Source: Centrapalus pauciflorus (taxonomy: Eukaryota > Streptophyta > Magnoliopsida > Asterales > Asteraceae). Taken from it: a stretch of 64,000 nt of DNA. A program made the translations under genes and the position numbers. The stretch covers positions 626,766 to 690,765 of the forward strand of contig JAANYP010003852.1 in the NCBI GenBank assembly GCA_020465985.1. Reading direction: 5' to 3'. The notes under the pieces are model-generated. The model did not search any database and was not told the origin of the DNA. It saw only the letters and a program-made list of their open reading frames with translations. This document shows, piece after piece, positions 24,449-35,151 of the stretch; within the stretch, counting starts at the first letter, position 1, and each line of letters starts with the position of its first letter.

Positions 24449-25008
24449 GTAAAAATGACATTAAATAGTTCTGAACTTTCGACTTTGTGCATATTTACGT
24501 AGTGAACTTTTTTTGTGCACATTTGGTAGTCAAAGTTTCAAAATTGTTTCAATTTGGTAGTTGGCGTACCATTTAACCGGTTGCTTCCGGTTTCGATGCC
24601 TACATGGACAAATTTTTAATGACGTAGCTACCCGTTTTTATATTATACCCGGTTTTATCTACGTGGCAACCCGTTTTTTTTAAATTACCCTGGTTTATAA
24701 CGTCGTATGAATTAAGAAATCACCCGGGTTTATAACGTCGTTTTTTAAAAAACTCGGTTATAAACCCGGATGATTTTAAAAAACGGGTTGCCACGTAGAT
24801 AAAATTGGGTATAATATAAAAAAGGGTAGCCACGCCATTAAAAAATTGTCCACGTAGGCATCGAAACCGGAAGCAACCGGTTCAAAGGTACGTCAACTAC
24901 CAAATTGGAACAATTTTGAAACTTTGACTACCAAATGTGCACAAAAAAAATTTCACTACATAAATGTGTACAAAGTCAAAAGTTCAGAGCTATATGATGT
25001 CATTTTCC
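24449..25008. mobile_element. Foldback MITE upstream of transporter 1
   Basis: A 560 bp inverted repeat with arms of about 250 bp (for example GGTTGCTTCCGG near 24578 and CCGGAAGCAACC near 24868). Flanks ATTTTTAAT (24440-24448) and TTTTTTAAT (25009-25017) match at 8 of 9 bases, suggesting a 9 bp Mutator-type target duplication. It ends 98 bp before the start codon at 25107, so it forms most of the proximal promoter and may supply or disrupt regulatory sites. Confidence 0.82.
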
Positions 25009-25106
25009 TTTTTTAATAGATAAAAAAACCTAAATTGTCATTTTAATATAATTAAAAAATTCACAATAAATAATATAGCTTTACTTCCATTTTTGAATAG
25101 AAATTG

Positions 25107-26917
25107 ATGATGGAAATAGAAATCAGTAAGTGGATTGCTACGGTGGCAAGCATTTGGATCCAATGCAGCTGCGGCGCCTCCTACGCCTTTGGAATCTACT
25201 CTGCCGTCCTCAAATCCAGCCAAGGTTACGATCAATCGACTCTCGACACCGTTTCCGTCTTCAAGGACATCGGCGCTAACATCGGCGTTTTATCCGGTTT
25301 CCTCTACCATGCCGTCACCAATAATGACAGCGGTTCACGGTCGTCTTCTCGTTTCGGATCTGGTCTGTCTGTGGTCTATGTGGCCGGAGCGGTTCAGTGC
25401 TTTGCCGGTTACTTTCTTATGTGGTTGTCTGTCACCGGAATCATTGCCAGGCCTCATGTATTGCTCATGTGTTTGTCCATGTTCATGGCGGCACACGCTC
25501 AGACTTTCTTCAATACAGCAAACGTCGTCGTTGCCGTCCGGAACTTTCCAGATTACGGTGGAACCAGCGTTGGCATTATGAAGGTACTTGATTCGATTGT
25601 TTAATTCATAACTCTGTCTTGTCAGTTTTCCAAATATCACTAAGAACATGATGCGATCGGTTCGATGATCGGCGAGGAATTTTTAATATTTTTAGGATAA
25701 TTTCCTAGAAACTGCTAAAAGTTAATTGCGTGAGCTCGAACAACAATTCCTATTACGGCATTTAGCTACAATAGTTTATTATACATCGTCATCATCGATC
25801 CATCAAAATAAATTGTGTACGTGTTCAATTTTCTCAGGGATTTCTTGGTCTAAGTGGAGCGATTCTAATACAAATCTACCAGATGCTCTTTGATGGCAAA
25901 CCAACAAGCTTCTTGCTGATGCTTGCTGTGTTTCCATCGCTCGTTTCACTCGCACTCATGTCTTTGGTTCACGCAAACCCTTCGATCACTACCAACGACA
26001 AGCATCATTTGAACAGCTTCTCATTCATTGCTCTTGCCATTGCCACATACCTAATGATCATACTCATCTTTGAAAACGTCTTTGTGTTTCCATCGTGGGC
26101 TCACATCCTAACAACCATCATTCTTCTAATCCTCGTGTCTTCGCCCCTTCATATTGCACTCAAGGCTCAAAAAAACGAACCACAAACACAGTCTCCGACG
26201 ATGGCTCCATTGATCATGGCTTCAGAGGATCAGGAGGGTGCTCATGTGGACATGAATCTGGTACAATCCATGTGCACCATCAACTTCTGGCTGCTATTTC
26301 TAGCCATGGTTTGTGGGATGGGGTCAGGGTTGGCTACCATCAACAACATAGCTCAAATTGGCGAGTCACTCGACTACTCAACGGTTGAGATCAACACAAT
26401 GGTTTCCCTATGGAGTATTTGGAACTTTCTTGGCCGGTTTGGTGGTGGATTTGTGTCTGATTTGTTCCTACACAAATACGGCTGGGGTCGGACATTGTTC
26501 ATATCTCTTACACAAGCAGCAATGGTTGCTGGCCATTTGATTATCGGCTTAGGTGGGAATTTATACATTGGTTCGGTGATTGTTGGTGTTTGCTACGGAT
26601 CACAATGGTCTTTGATGCCTACAATCACATCAGAAATCTTTGGGGTGGAGCATATGGGGACTATTTTCAACACCATTGCAGCAGCTAACCCTGTTGGTTC
26701 GTATATACTTTCTGTGCGAGTGATTGGCAGCATCTATGACAAAGAAACGGAAGCAGGAGGAGGTTCATGCTCCGGGATTCATTGTTTTATGCTTTCATAT
26801 TGTGTGCTTGCTTCTGTTTGTGTTTTCGGGTTTGTTGTTTCTTTAGTGTTATTCTTTCGCACGAAAGGGTTTTATGCGATGAGTTTTCAAAGACGATCGA
26901 AGCATCTTCAGGCATAG
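25107..26917 (+). CDS. Nodulin-like / NFD4-type MFS membrane transporter 1
   Basis: Two exons, 25107-25583 and 25838-26917, joined across a 254 bp intron (AAG/GTACTT donor, TTCTCAG acceptor, phase 0), give 518 residues. The N-terminal nodulin-like domain (about residues 8-240) opens with KWIATVASIWIQC and contains SQGYDQSTLDTVSVFKD. The C-terminal MFS half has WSIWNFLGRFGGGFVSD and CYGSQWSLMPTITSE. About 12 hydrophobic segments are expected for a polytopic membrane protein. Family members include Arabidopsis NUCLEAR FUSION DEFECTIVE 4; substrate and membrane are not deducible here. I chose the first ATG of an ATGATG pair; the upstream TTG is not a credible plant start. The paralogue lies at 39948. 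Confidence 0.93.
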
Positions 26918-27151
26918 CAAGAAAGAAACAGAGTACAGGTTTGTATATAGAACGATTCCATGAAAGAAAAAACAATTATGATGATCGGTGACCTTTTGAA
27001 TGGTTGTCTTGAAACATAATTGGTGCTTCAAGATACGGTATATGTTGTGATTGAATCATGTTATTCAAGATTTGATTTAAATGTTGAAAATTTTACAAGA
27101 CCCATATCTATACACGTGGGTTTCGATTTTGTGCATGTTTGACAAAACTAA
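26918..27151. other. 3' flank of transporter 1
   Basis: Presumed 3' UTR and spacer up to the TIR element beginning at 27152. No clear canonical poly-A signal or other feature stood out. Confidence 0.4.
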
Positions 27152-27615
27152 GGGTGTGTTTGGTACAGAGAATGAAAATGCAGAGAATTGACAACATGGA
27201 ATGAAATTGCTGAGAAATGGAATTGGTCTGGAGAAAGAGAATTGATTCACCTGTTTGGTAGAACAGAGAATTCAGCAGAGAATTGTAACAGAAAATCATT
27301 TCTCTTGTTTGGTACAACAGAGAATTGAATTTAGCAGAGAGTTGTATAATTAAACATTTTATTATTTGCAATCATAATTATTTTGTAACAATTTTTATTT
27401 CAAACTCAAAATAATATTTGTAATAATTAAACATTTCATTTATCAAACAAAAATACTTACCAACATAATTTACTCAGTAAATATTAAATGAAGTATTACA
27501 AATTAATTCAAACCAAGACAAAATACTACAATTTGATCCAAACCAAAATAAAGTCATTCACCTTGTTAAACAAAGAAAAATAAATGGTATGCTACTATCC
27601 CGTAAAACCATAATT

Positions 27616-27747
27616 CTAGAATCCATCTATATCAAATAGTTCAAATGCTTCTTTGATATTTTGCCTAATCTGCTCGGTTAAACCATGATGACGTCATCTG
27701 GGCTTCTCTCGTCTTGATTGTTCTCCATAAACACCCTTACAAGCCAT
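27616..27747 (-). pseudogene. Centrin gene fragment (N-terminus and start of EF-hand 1)
   Basis: On the minus strand an ATG at 27747 opens a frame encoding REKPR, an in-frame TGA, then RHHGLTEQ and IKEAFELFDIDG. Plant centrins have this basic N-terminus ending RHHGLT followed by the first EF-hand helix and loop start (EAFELFD.DG). Centrin is a Ca2+-binding EF-hand protein of microtubule-organising and nuclear functions. Here only the beginning survives: there is a stop in the basic segment and the frame is lost just after the first DxDG of the loop. Its position inside a TIR element next to an unrelated FANCI exon indicates capture. It is not a working gene. Confidence 0.8.
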
Positions 27748-28150
27748 TTGTAAGTGACACTACGAGTTATGATTGACCAATAAAAAATAATGTTGACATA
27801 GAATTTGGAAAAGACCAAACCGTGCATAATGTATGTATCCTCAAGCAAACATCCAAACAAAGATCAGAACAACCAGAGTAGCAAGAAAGAGAATAAGACA
27901 TGATTACTATAGTACAGGCTGTAATGACAACTTAAATTGCAAACAAAACATAACATATTTTCAAGTCTAACCACTGACCTTCCCAATTTTCATTTCTCAG
28001 AAGCTTACGAATTGTTAATAAAGCACGAGAAGACGACTCACCAGCAAGCGTTCCACCAGCCTGCTGCTATAATTTGAACCAAATCTGTTGACGGGTTATA
28101 ATCCATAAGGTGGAAACATAGAGAATCGTATTTTACAACGAGGCATATAC

Positions 28151-28485
28151 CTGGAAAACTTGTAATCCTTATAAGCAGTGATCAGAGTTGTTTTCAGTGT
28201 TCCCATTGAGCTCTCCCTGTACCTCCTGATTCTTGCTATTGACAACAATAGCCCAACAACAAAATAGTAAATGACCCGATGATTTGACCTCACAAGCCCC
28301 ATAATTTCCTGCCCCAATGAAGGGTCTTGCTTTACGACGAAATTCACATGTAAAAGGACAGTCCCTTCGACTTGCCTTATGATACTAGCACTTGCCTTTT
28401 TCAAATGCAATTTGGTTCCAAAGAACATAACAATACCTTCGATTACTTCCCTCTTGTTAAAGCCTTTGGAAGCCAAAACCAACAA
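28151..28485 (-). pseudogene. FANCI gene exon fragment captured by transposon
   Basis: A 335 bp open stretch on the minus strand encodes about 111 residues. It starts after a TTTATCAG acceptor-like site and ends at a CCAG/GTATATG donor-like site, so it is a genomic exon and not a processed copy. The protein contains GFNKREVIEGIVMFF, RQVEGTVLLHVNF, KQDPSLGQEIMGLV and GLLLSIARIRRY. These follow the solenoid of Fanconi anaemia group I protein, where EGTVxLHxxFAxK and LLLSxxRIxRF are recognisable. FANCI pairs with FANCD2 in DNA crosslink repair. Without promoter and other exons it cannot act as FANCI, but read-through transcripts could be antisense or sense to the true locus. Confidence 0.82.
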
Positions 28486-28913
28486 CTGATAAACTAGTTA
28501 AGGCAGATTGTTGCAATTTTTTATCACTTAACCAAATTGTGTAGCCTATGTGTGTGTATATGAACAGCTAAAACAGCCCACAACTGAAAGAAAAGAACAA
28601 ACAGAAAGAAAAGAACAACAATTCTGAACTTCCTGTTGAGCAACAACAGCCCACAACAGCTATGTGTGTGTGTGTATGTGATGTATGTATATCAATAGAG
28701 TGTATGGGTGTCTGTGACAGCCACAACAGAAAGAAAAGAACAACAATTGTTGCAATACTTACCAATTAACAGAAAGAAAACGAACAACATCCCTCAACAA
28801 CAACAATATCCCTAAACAGCAACAACAGCCCACTAGGGTTTGGGAAGGGGGTCTAGAGAGAACCACCGCTGGAAGGGGGTCACCAGCTAAGGTTTGGGAA
28901 TAGGGTCACCATC

Positions 28914-28914
<1 letters not shown>

Positions 28915-28977
<63 letters not shown>

Positions 28978-29125
28978 TCGACGGCCGCAGAGGTGCAAGG
29001 GGTGAGGGCGACAAGGAGTGGGGTCGACGGAGGGTGAGGGCGACGAGGGGTGGGGGCGACGGAGGGTGAGGGCGGCGAGGGGTGGAAGCAACGAAGGATG
29101 AGGGCGGTGAGGGGTCTGGTGGCGG
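28915..29125. repeat. (GA)n microsatellite plus GC-rich 15 bp-type minisatellite
   Basis: About 30 GA units (28915-28974) are followed at about 28978-29125 by imperfect repeats of GGGTGAGGGCGACGA. Both lie inside the Pack-type element. Proline-rich frames on the minus strand are a by-product of the repeats and are not called as genes. Confidence 0.9.
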
Positions 29126-29537
29126 AGAGAGAGGAGAGCTTGGATGGTTTTTTTGCAAATGTGAGTGATTGCCATGGTTTGGGGGTGCCTGCTGGGGAGT
29201 TCCAACTCTTCGTGTTTTTGCAACTGAGAATGCAAATTCCATTCTCTCCATTTTTCCCTCAATGGGAGTGAAACAAAAGTAGGGAATAGGAATTGTCTTA
29301 TTTCTCATTACTCATTTCTCAAACTTAAACAAACAAGAGAAATGTATTCATTTCCATTTCTCTGGTCTCATTTCTCTGTACCAAACGACCCCAAGTGAAT
29401 TGATGGCTTCTTGTTATAGCATTTGTTAATATATATATGTTTGGTAAAATATTTAGAGTTAGAAAATTTAAAATAATATAAACATGAATAAAAAAATCCA
29501 ACTTAAAAACATAATTAATATATGTTATTTTTCTAAT

Positions 29538-31010
29538 GGGATAATTACAAAAATAGTCATTTCTCACATGTTTATTCACTTTTTAGCCACTTTATATACA
29601 TTTTACCAAAATAGTCACACTTTACGTTACCACATTTACGTGATAGCCACAATTTACGTGATTTGTACTTTTTTTCATTTTTTAATGCATTACGTTACAA
29701 AAGGTGTCTGGTCACGTAAATTGTTAACTTTACATGACCATTTTTGCTTCTTCCCCATTTATGTTTGGTGGGATGTCTTGTCACACTTTACGATACCACA
29801 TTTACGTGATAGCCACAATTTACATGATTTGTACTTTTTTCATTTTTTAATACATTACGTTACAAAAACTGTTTGGTCACGTAAATTGTTGTACTTTTTA
29901 TTCATATTTTAAAAGTTTGTTCCTTCCCAAAACAAAATGTAATCATTACTTTTAAAATTAAAAAGTTAACTCTTTCCCTTATTTTACCTATTTACCATTT
30001 CGTGATTAGTCACGAAACCATCGAGTCCGGCGACTTCTTGTCTTCTCCGACGCTCTTCTCCGGCGATTTGTTCATCTTCTCCGACGACCACCTATTTCCA
30101 TGTCCAACCATCAAGCCACATCGCAACTCATGTGGCTTTTTGGTATTTTGATGGATTTTATTTAGTTATTTTAGAAACAAATTCCTAATGTTGGAAATCA
30201 TCTGCAACCTTCTTCAAGAAGGTGGTAAAATTCCAGAAGAAGGAAGCCTAAGAGATGATGGTGCTCTTCGATATCAGTCTTTAGTTGACCTTTGGGAGCA
30301 ACGGTGGTGACCGGTTGAGGAGGAGGAGTTTCTTTCGTAAGATCCGTCAAAGCTTCGGATCTAGTAGTGATGGCAAGAGAGGCATCAACAAGGTGTGGAT
30401 GCGACGGTGAGACGGCGGTGGAGGTGGTGGCGGTTTGCGGGTGTTGTTGGTTGGAAGGAACTGGGAGGTGAGCGGTTTTGAGCCGATGAAATCTCCGACG
30501 GAGCAGCCACCGTCTGCTCCTGCTCACGGTTTTGTGTTTGTGTGCTGCACTGCCGGCCCTCTTCCTCTCTCTCCTCCACCCTCTCCCTCTATAAACACGA
30601 CACACCCTTTTCTCTCTCTCTCTCTCTCCTCTTCAATTCCAACTGTTTTTCAAATGGTGGTCGCCGGAGAATATGATAAATTGCCGGAGACTCGATGGTT
30701 TTGTGACAAATCACGAAATGGTAAATAGGTTTTCTAAGGGAAAGATTAAAAAAAATTTAAAGTAATGATTACATTTTTATTGGGAATGAGCAAACTTTTA
30801 AAATTAGTAACGTAAAGTACAACAATTTACGTGATCAAACACCTTTTGTAACGTAATGCATTGAAAAATGAAAAAAAAGTACAAATCACGTAAATTATGG
30901 CTATCACGTAAATGTGGAAACGTAAAGTGTGGCTATTTTGGTAAAAATGTATATAAAATGGCTAAAAAGTGAATAAAGATGTGATAAATGACTATTTTTG
31001 TAATTATCCC
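29538..31010. mobile_element. MULE with long inverted arms (9 bp TSD)
   Basis: Ends GGGATAATTACAAAAATAGTCATTT and its mirror at 30986-31010. Flanks TTTTCTAAT (29529-29537) and TTTTTTAAT (31011-31019) match at 8 of 9 bases. The arms pair for several hundred bp (for example CACGTAAATTGT near 29713 with ACAATTTACGTG near 30818). The left arm is partly tandemly duplicated (about 29608-29775 and 29776-29905). The middle (30180-30640) is GC-richer and has a TATA-like CTATAAACAC at 30588-30597 and a CT-rich leader, so it may be captured host promoter sequence. No gene was identified. Confidence 0.82.
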
Positions 31011-31898
31011 TTTTTTAATCTACTTGTCATAAACTATTAAACTATAAGCATGCAAACTTGCAATTAGGGGTGAGTCAGTACCGGACCGTACCGAACCGGT
31101 ACCGATCCCGAAAATATCGAAACCGAATTCTTAGTTTTGAAAAAAACCGAATACCGAATCGTATAATTTTATAGGGAGAATTTCATATATACCCTTCTAA
31201 AAATTCATAATATCATATATGCCCAACCTAAAATTTTAATATCATATATATCCCTCCTAAACATCATAATATTATATATACCCAATTTTAATTATTAATA
31301 TCACATATATCCCTCTTAAACATCATTAATATCATATATACCCAAATTCATTAATTTAATTATTTTTAAAACATTTAAACATTATAATTTATATTGCTTA
31401 TTAATTAATCACCATTATACCCTTACTCATTTTTTCTTTCAACTAAACTTCAAAATATCATATCCCTTTTAATAATTTTATATAATTTATTTTTGTAAAC
31501 TTTACTAAATAAATTCTTCAAACTAAAACAAATTAACATTAAAATAAACTGTATCATGTTTTTGCTCGTTTGTAATCAAATTGTATCGTCTTATTATATT
31601 TTCTTATTTGTTTTTTTCTACAGTAATCTATATACAATTAACTGATTACATATTATGTTCTTTATTTTCTTTCTCTTTTAGAATTTTATAGTTCTATCGC
31701 ATTTTGTTTTTTTTTTAGTTTAGTATATATTTTTAGTTTTCTAATACATTAGTTTCAATATTTTTCAAGTTTGCATTCATTTTATAACTATTGTTTATTT
31801 AGTTTATTTTTCTTTTAATTTTTATATTTAATCTAGTATATGAGTTATAACTTGTAATCCGAGGTAATTAGTTGTGTATATATTGTGTCAACGATAAG

Positions 31899-31901
<3 letters not shown>

Positions 31902-31990
<89 letters not shown>

Positions 31991-32394
31991 TTCAGGTTCA
32001 AATAAGTACCTCTCGAAATCAAGTACACCCGAAGGTACCGACCTTAAAAAACTTTTTTAAATTTTTTTTCACATAACCATGTTTAATTTAATGTTATACG
32101 CATGATATATGAATTTCACATAGATTCACACTTTCTGTGTCCTTAAAAATTATGTGAATGCTCAATGCATATTTATGTGAATGGTCATCCATGTGAATGA
32201 CCATTTTACACCATGTGAATGGTGTGAATGACCATTCACATGATCTTTTTTTACCATTCACAAGATTTATGATGTTACCCCTTTTGAAAAAAAGTTTTAT
32301 AATGTTGTATTATACATGTCTATTAAAAAAATATGTGTGAATGATCATTCACATTAGGGTACGCTCGAATCTCAAAGGGACGCTGATGAACCTG

Positions 32395-32475
<81 letters not shown>
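31902..32475. repeat. Two (TA)n arrays bordering a TIR element
   Basis: (TA)n at about 31902-31988 and 32399-32475 flank the TIR element at 31989-32398. The arrays together look like a single microsatellite target split by the element. Confidence 0.95.
31989..32398. mobile_element. (TA)n-bordered TIR element i
   Basis: A 410 bp unit whose ends GATTCAGGTTCA and TGAACCTGATTC are inverted repeats with one mismatch. The interior repeats TGTGAATG/CATTCACA words, including the perfect 18 bp palindrome TGTGAATGATCATTCACA at 32336-32353. No coding frame. The terminal AGGTTC core is shared with the elements at 44781-46894. Confidence 0.72.
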
Positions 32476-32478
<3 letters not shown>

Positions 32479-32862
32479 GAGTTAGAGTCCAGTTTTATAA
32501 TAATTTGTTTAATAATTAGTAACTAGAAAATATTTTAATTACAAACGAGCAAAACCATAATAAATTTTTTTTTATTTTTAATGTTAATTTGTTTTAGTTT
32601 GAAGAATTTATCTAGTAAAGTTTACAAAAATAAATTCTATAAAATTATTAAAAGAGATATGATATTTTTATTTAAGTTGGATAAATATGATATTTTTAAG
32701 TTTAGTTGAAAGAAGAAATGAGAAAGGACATAATGGTTATTAGTTAATAAGCAATGTTAATTATGAGTTTTAAATGTTTTAAAAATAATTAAATTAATGA
32801 ATTTGGGTATATATGATATTAATGATGTTTAAGATGGATATATGTGATATTAATAATTAAAA

Positions 32863-34907
32863 CTAGTTTTTTTACCCGGGCGGTGCCCGGATTTACCGTA
32901 AAAAAATATAAATTCTTCTATATCAGCAAAAATAAAAGAACAAAATAATCAACTAAGTCAGCATACATGTATAACTATTTTCGTTTGGAATATGTTTTTA
33001 AATGCATGGTAATTTGAAGTGCATTAACATAAAATAGATGTAAAACATCTATGTATAACAATTAAATAAATATAAGGGCAACAATTGATAATGCAAATAT
33101 CAAGATCATATAACAAAAATATATAAAAATATAGTATATTGTAATAATCTAGAAATATTAAATAATAATATATTATCTGTAAATAATAATTAATATTAAA
33201 ATAATTGACAATTTTTATCTCCTAAAGACATGACATGAATTTACATCAATGTACAAATTGGATTTTACATTATTTCAATTAATTATTAATTTAATGTAAA
33301 CTTATATCGATGCTAATTTGCTTTTCCATATAAATTCTTACAAAATCGTTTATTACTGTACATATATACCATAGTAACAAATATAGATTTTAGTATATCT
33401 TAATATGATATAGAAAGATATTTAAAATACTTGTTGTTTGTAATCCATGTAATAATGAAAGCATTATGATTAGTTTAGAAAATTCTCACATACAATTTAA
33501 AATTACACATAGAAAATGGTAATCTATCCATTAATTTTAAGTTATGCAATACATAGTCGTAAGTATATAAAAACATTGATAAACATAATTTACAATTTGA
33601 ATGCTTTTTTTTTAATGTTAACCAAATTAAAAGTACACTTAACATTATATTAATAATAATTGTAGATAGCTTTAAAATAATACAAAATTAAATAAATGTG
33701 TCGGTACATGGAACCATATACATTTATATTATACAAAAATTACAATAATTGTGTCGTAGTTTGTAAACTTTAGTATATATTATACAATGATAAATAATAC
33801 ATTTCAAAAAAAGTAACATACGTGTGTGTATAATTTAAATGATATAGGTGTAAAAAAATATGGGCATAAAAATTAAGATGGAATGCATGATGTAGTAAGG
33901 TTTAAAGAAAAAGAGAGAAAGATGATAAATTAAGTAATATAATTGTAAATTAATTTAGATGCATACCAAAAAAATATAAAAGTAAGGATAAAGTCTCGCA
34001 TATACATGCATGTGCAAAAAATGGGCTGGTGAATGACGAATAATCCAAAACGCCTAACCCGAGTTGCAAAGCAAGAAACCGATTTAACTTCATATAAATA
34101 CGTCTTATTCTTCCAAAACATAACCTAAAAGCGCATGTGTGAGAAAAAACCATAAACCCTAGATCTACAATGGAAATGATACGGCGGTATTTTATGACCG
34201 GCCGAAAACCACCAAAAGGTGTCGTTGTGGCCGATAACGTCATACGTTTGTTACGTGTATATGCGCCAACATCCGTTTACAACTTCGAGCGTCAACTACA
34301 CCAAACATGTTATTGTATGCATACACGGCGCCAAACACATGCGATGAAGACTGCCAGTGAACACCTATGTAGGAAGCAACCCGTGCCTTGTTTTTGTAGC
34401 CACACCGTGATCTAGACGTTTGAGTATGCATACAACGTGAGGTTCGTCAGTGATGATTCTCGCAGTGTACGGTTCTGTACCACATGCCGTCAGTTCATCA
34501 TGTTTCATAATCTTCAGTAACTGTTGCAGCATTAGGAGCCGACTGATGTTCATCTTGCGTAGGAGCATTTGAGTTACGGTTGGCGGACATTGTCAAGTGA
34601 ATAACGAAAGAAATGAACATTTCATATATTATTATATAGAAAGCAACTTACGTAAAAGAGGTTACATTTTTTGTGAGATGTGGGTTAGTGGGTGGTTTGA
34701 GATGTGAATGTGGATTAGTGGATGATTTGAGATGTGCATGTGGGCTAGTGGGTGGTTAGTAGTTGTGAATATAGTTGTTGCATAAAAAAGTTGTACTACG
34801 TGCTTTTCAAGAAATACCTCTTATCAAGGGTTTTCCTTGAAAGTAGATTGATCAGACGGTGGAGATCGAAACACTCTCTCTGCTCCGCAAACAATATATA
34901 TTATTAA
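32863..34907 (-). mobile_element. Helitron-like insertion in the foldback arm
   Basis: The left edge A/CTAG followed by the hairpin CCGGGCGGTGCCCGG is the reverse complement of a Helitron 3' end. Comparison with the opposite foldback arm places the insertion between A and T (TTAAAA / TTGGG), as Helitrons require. The other terminus (plus strand ...ATTATTAA) lacks the expected GA, so the 5' end may be eroded. The stretch 34100-34600 is more complex and GC-richer than its surroundings and may be captured sequence, but several short frames there match nothing I recognise. Confidence 0.55.
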
Positions 34908-35151
34908 TTGGGTATATATGATATTATGATGTTTAGGAGGGATATATATGATATTAAAGTTTTAGGTTGGATATATATGATATTATGAAGTTTTAGAAGG
35001 GTATATATGAAATTCTCCATTTCTATGGTGCCGGTTCGGTTCCGTATACCGAATTTTAGCTAATTTAAAAACCGAATACCGAACCGAATATATTAATTCG
35101 GTACCGGTACCGTTCGGGAAATGGTATCCGTCGCTCACCCCTACTTGCAAT

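Larger units (their letters stand above)
27152..29392. mobile_element. Pack-type TIR element (Harbinger-like) carrying host gene pieces
   Basis: The ends mirror each other: GTTTGGTACAGAGAATGA on the left and TCATTTCTCTGTACCAAAC on the right, inside GGGTGT... and ...GACCCC tips like Tourist/PIF-Harbinger elements. Subterminal CAGAGAAT words repeat inside the left end. The 3 bp target site is not clean (TAA left, AAG right). The interior holds a centrin 5' fragment (27616-27747), a FANCI exon (28151-28485) with splice sites, a (GA)n tract and a GC-rich minisatellite. No transposase was recognised. Confidence 0.78.
31174..35018. mobile_element. Foldback MITE, same family as 6391-7362, interrupted
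   Basis: Starts GGGAGAATTTCATATATA and ends TATATATGAAATTCTCC. The left arm 31174-31530 is mirrored by 32580-32862 plus 34908-35018, so the right arm has been split by an insertion at 32863-34907. The loop contains a (TA)n-bordered element. The target duplication is not clearly conserved. Sequence words (CATAATATCATATATACCC) match the 6391 element. Confidence 0.82.
31065..35143. mobile_element. hAT-type element with nested insertions
   Basis: TIRs TAGGGGTGAG at 31065 and CTCACCCCTA ending 35143, with exact 8 bp target repeats CTTGCAAT at 31057-31064 and 35144-35151, define a hAT element. Both subterminal regions are arrays of ACCGAACCG/GGTACCG words. Its own sequence is only about 100 bp on each side; everything between about 31174 and 35018 is a foldback element with further insertions. 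No hAT transposase was seen. Confidence 0.88.

Noticed and set aside
25135..25649. Alternative frames overlapping exon 1 of transporter 1
   Set aside because: The frame with the nodulin-like domain and splice-compatible end is the real one; the others are GC-rich-exon shadows.
28880..29308. Proline-rich minus-strand frames of 118 and 142 codons
   Set aside because: Both are readings of a (GA)n tract and a GC-rich minisatellite in different frames.
34420..34600. Possible short N-terminal exon on the minus strand (MSANRNSNAPTQDEHQ...)
   Set aside because: Only about 30 codons, no similarity I recognise and no continuation; kept only as part of the unexplained GC-richer block.
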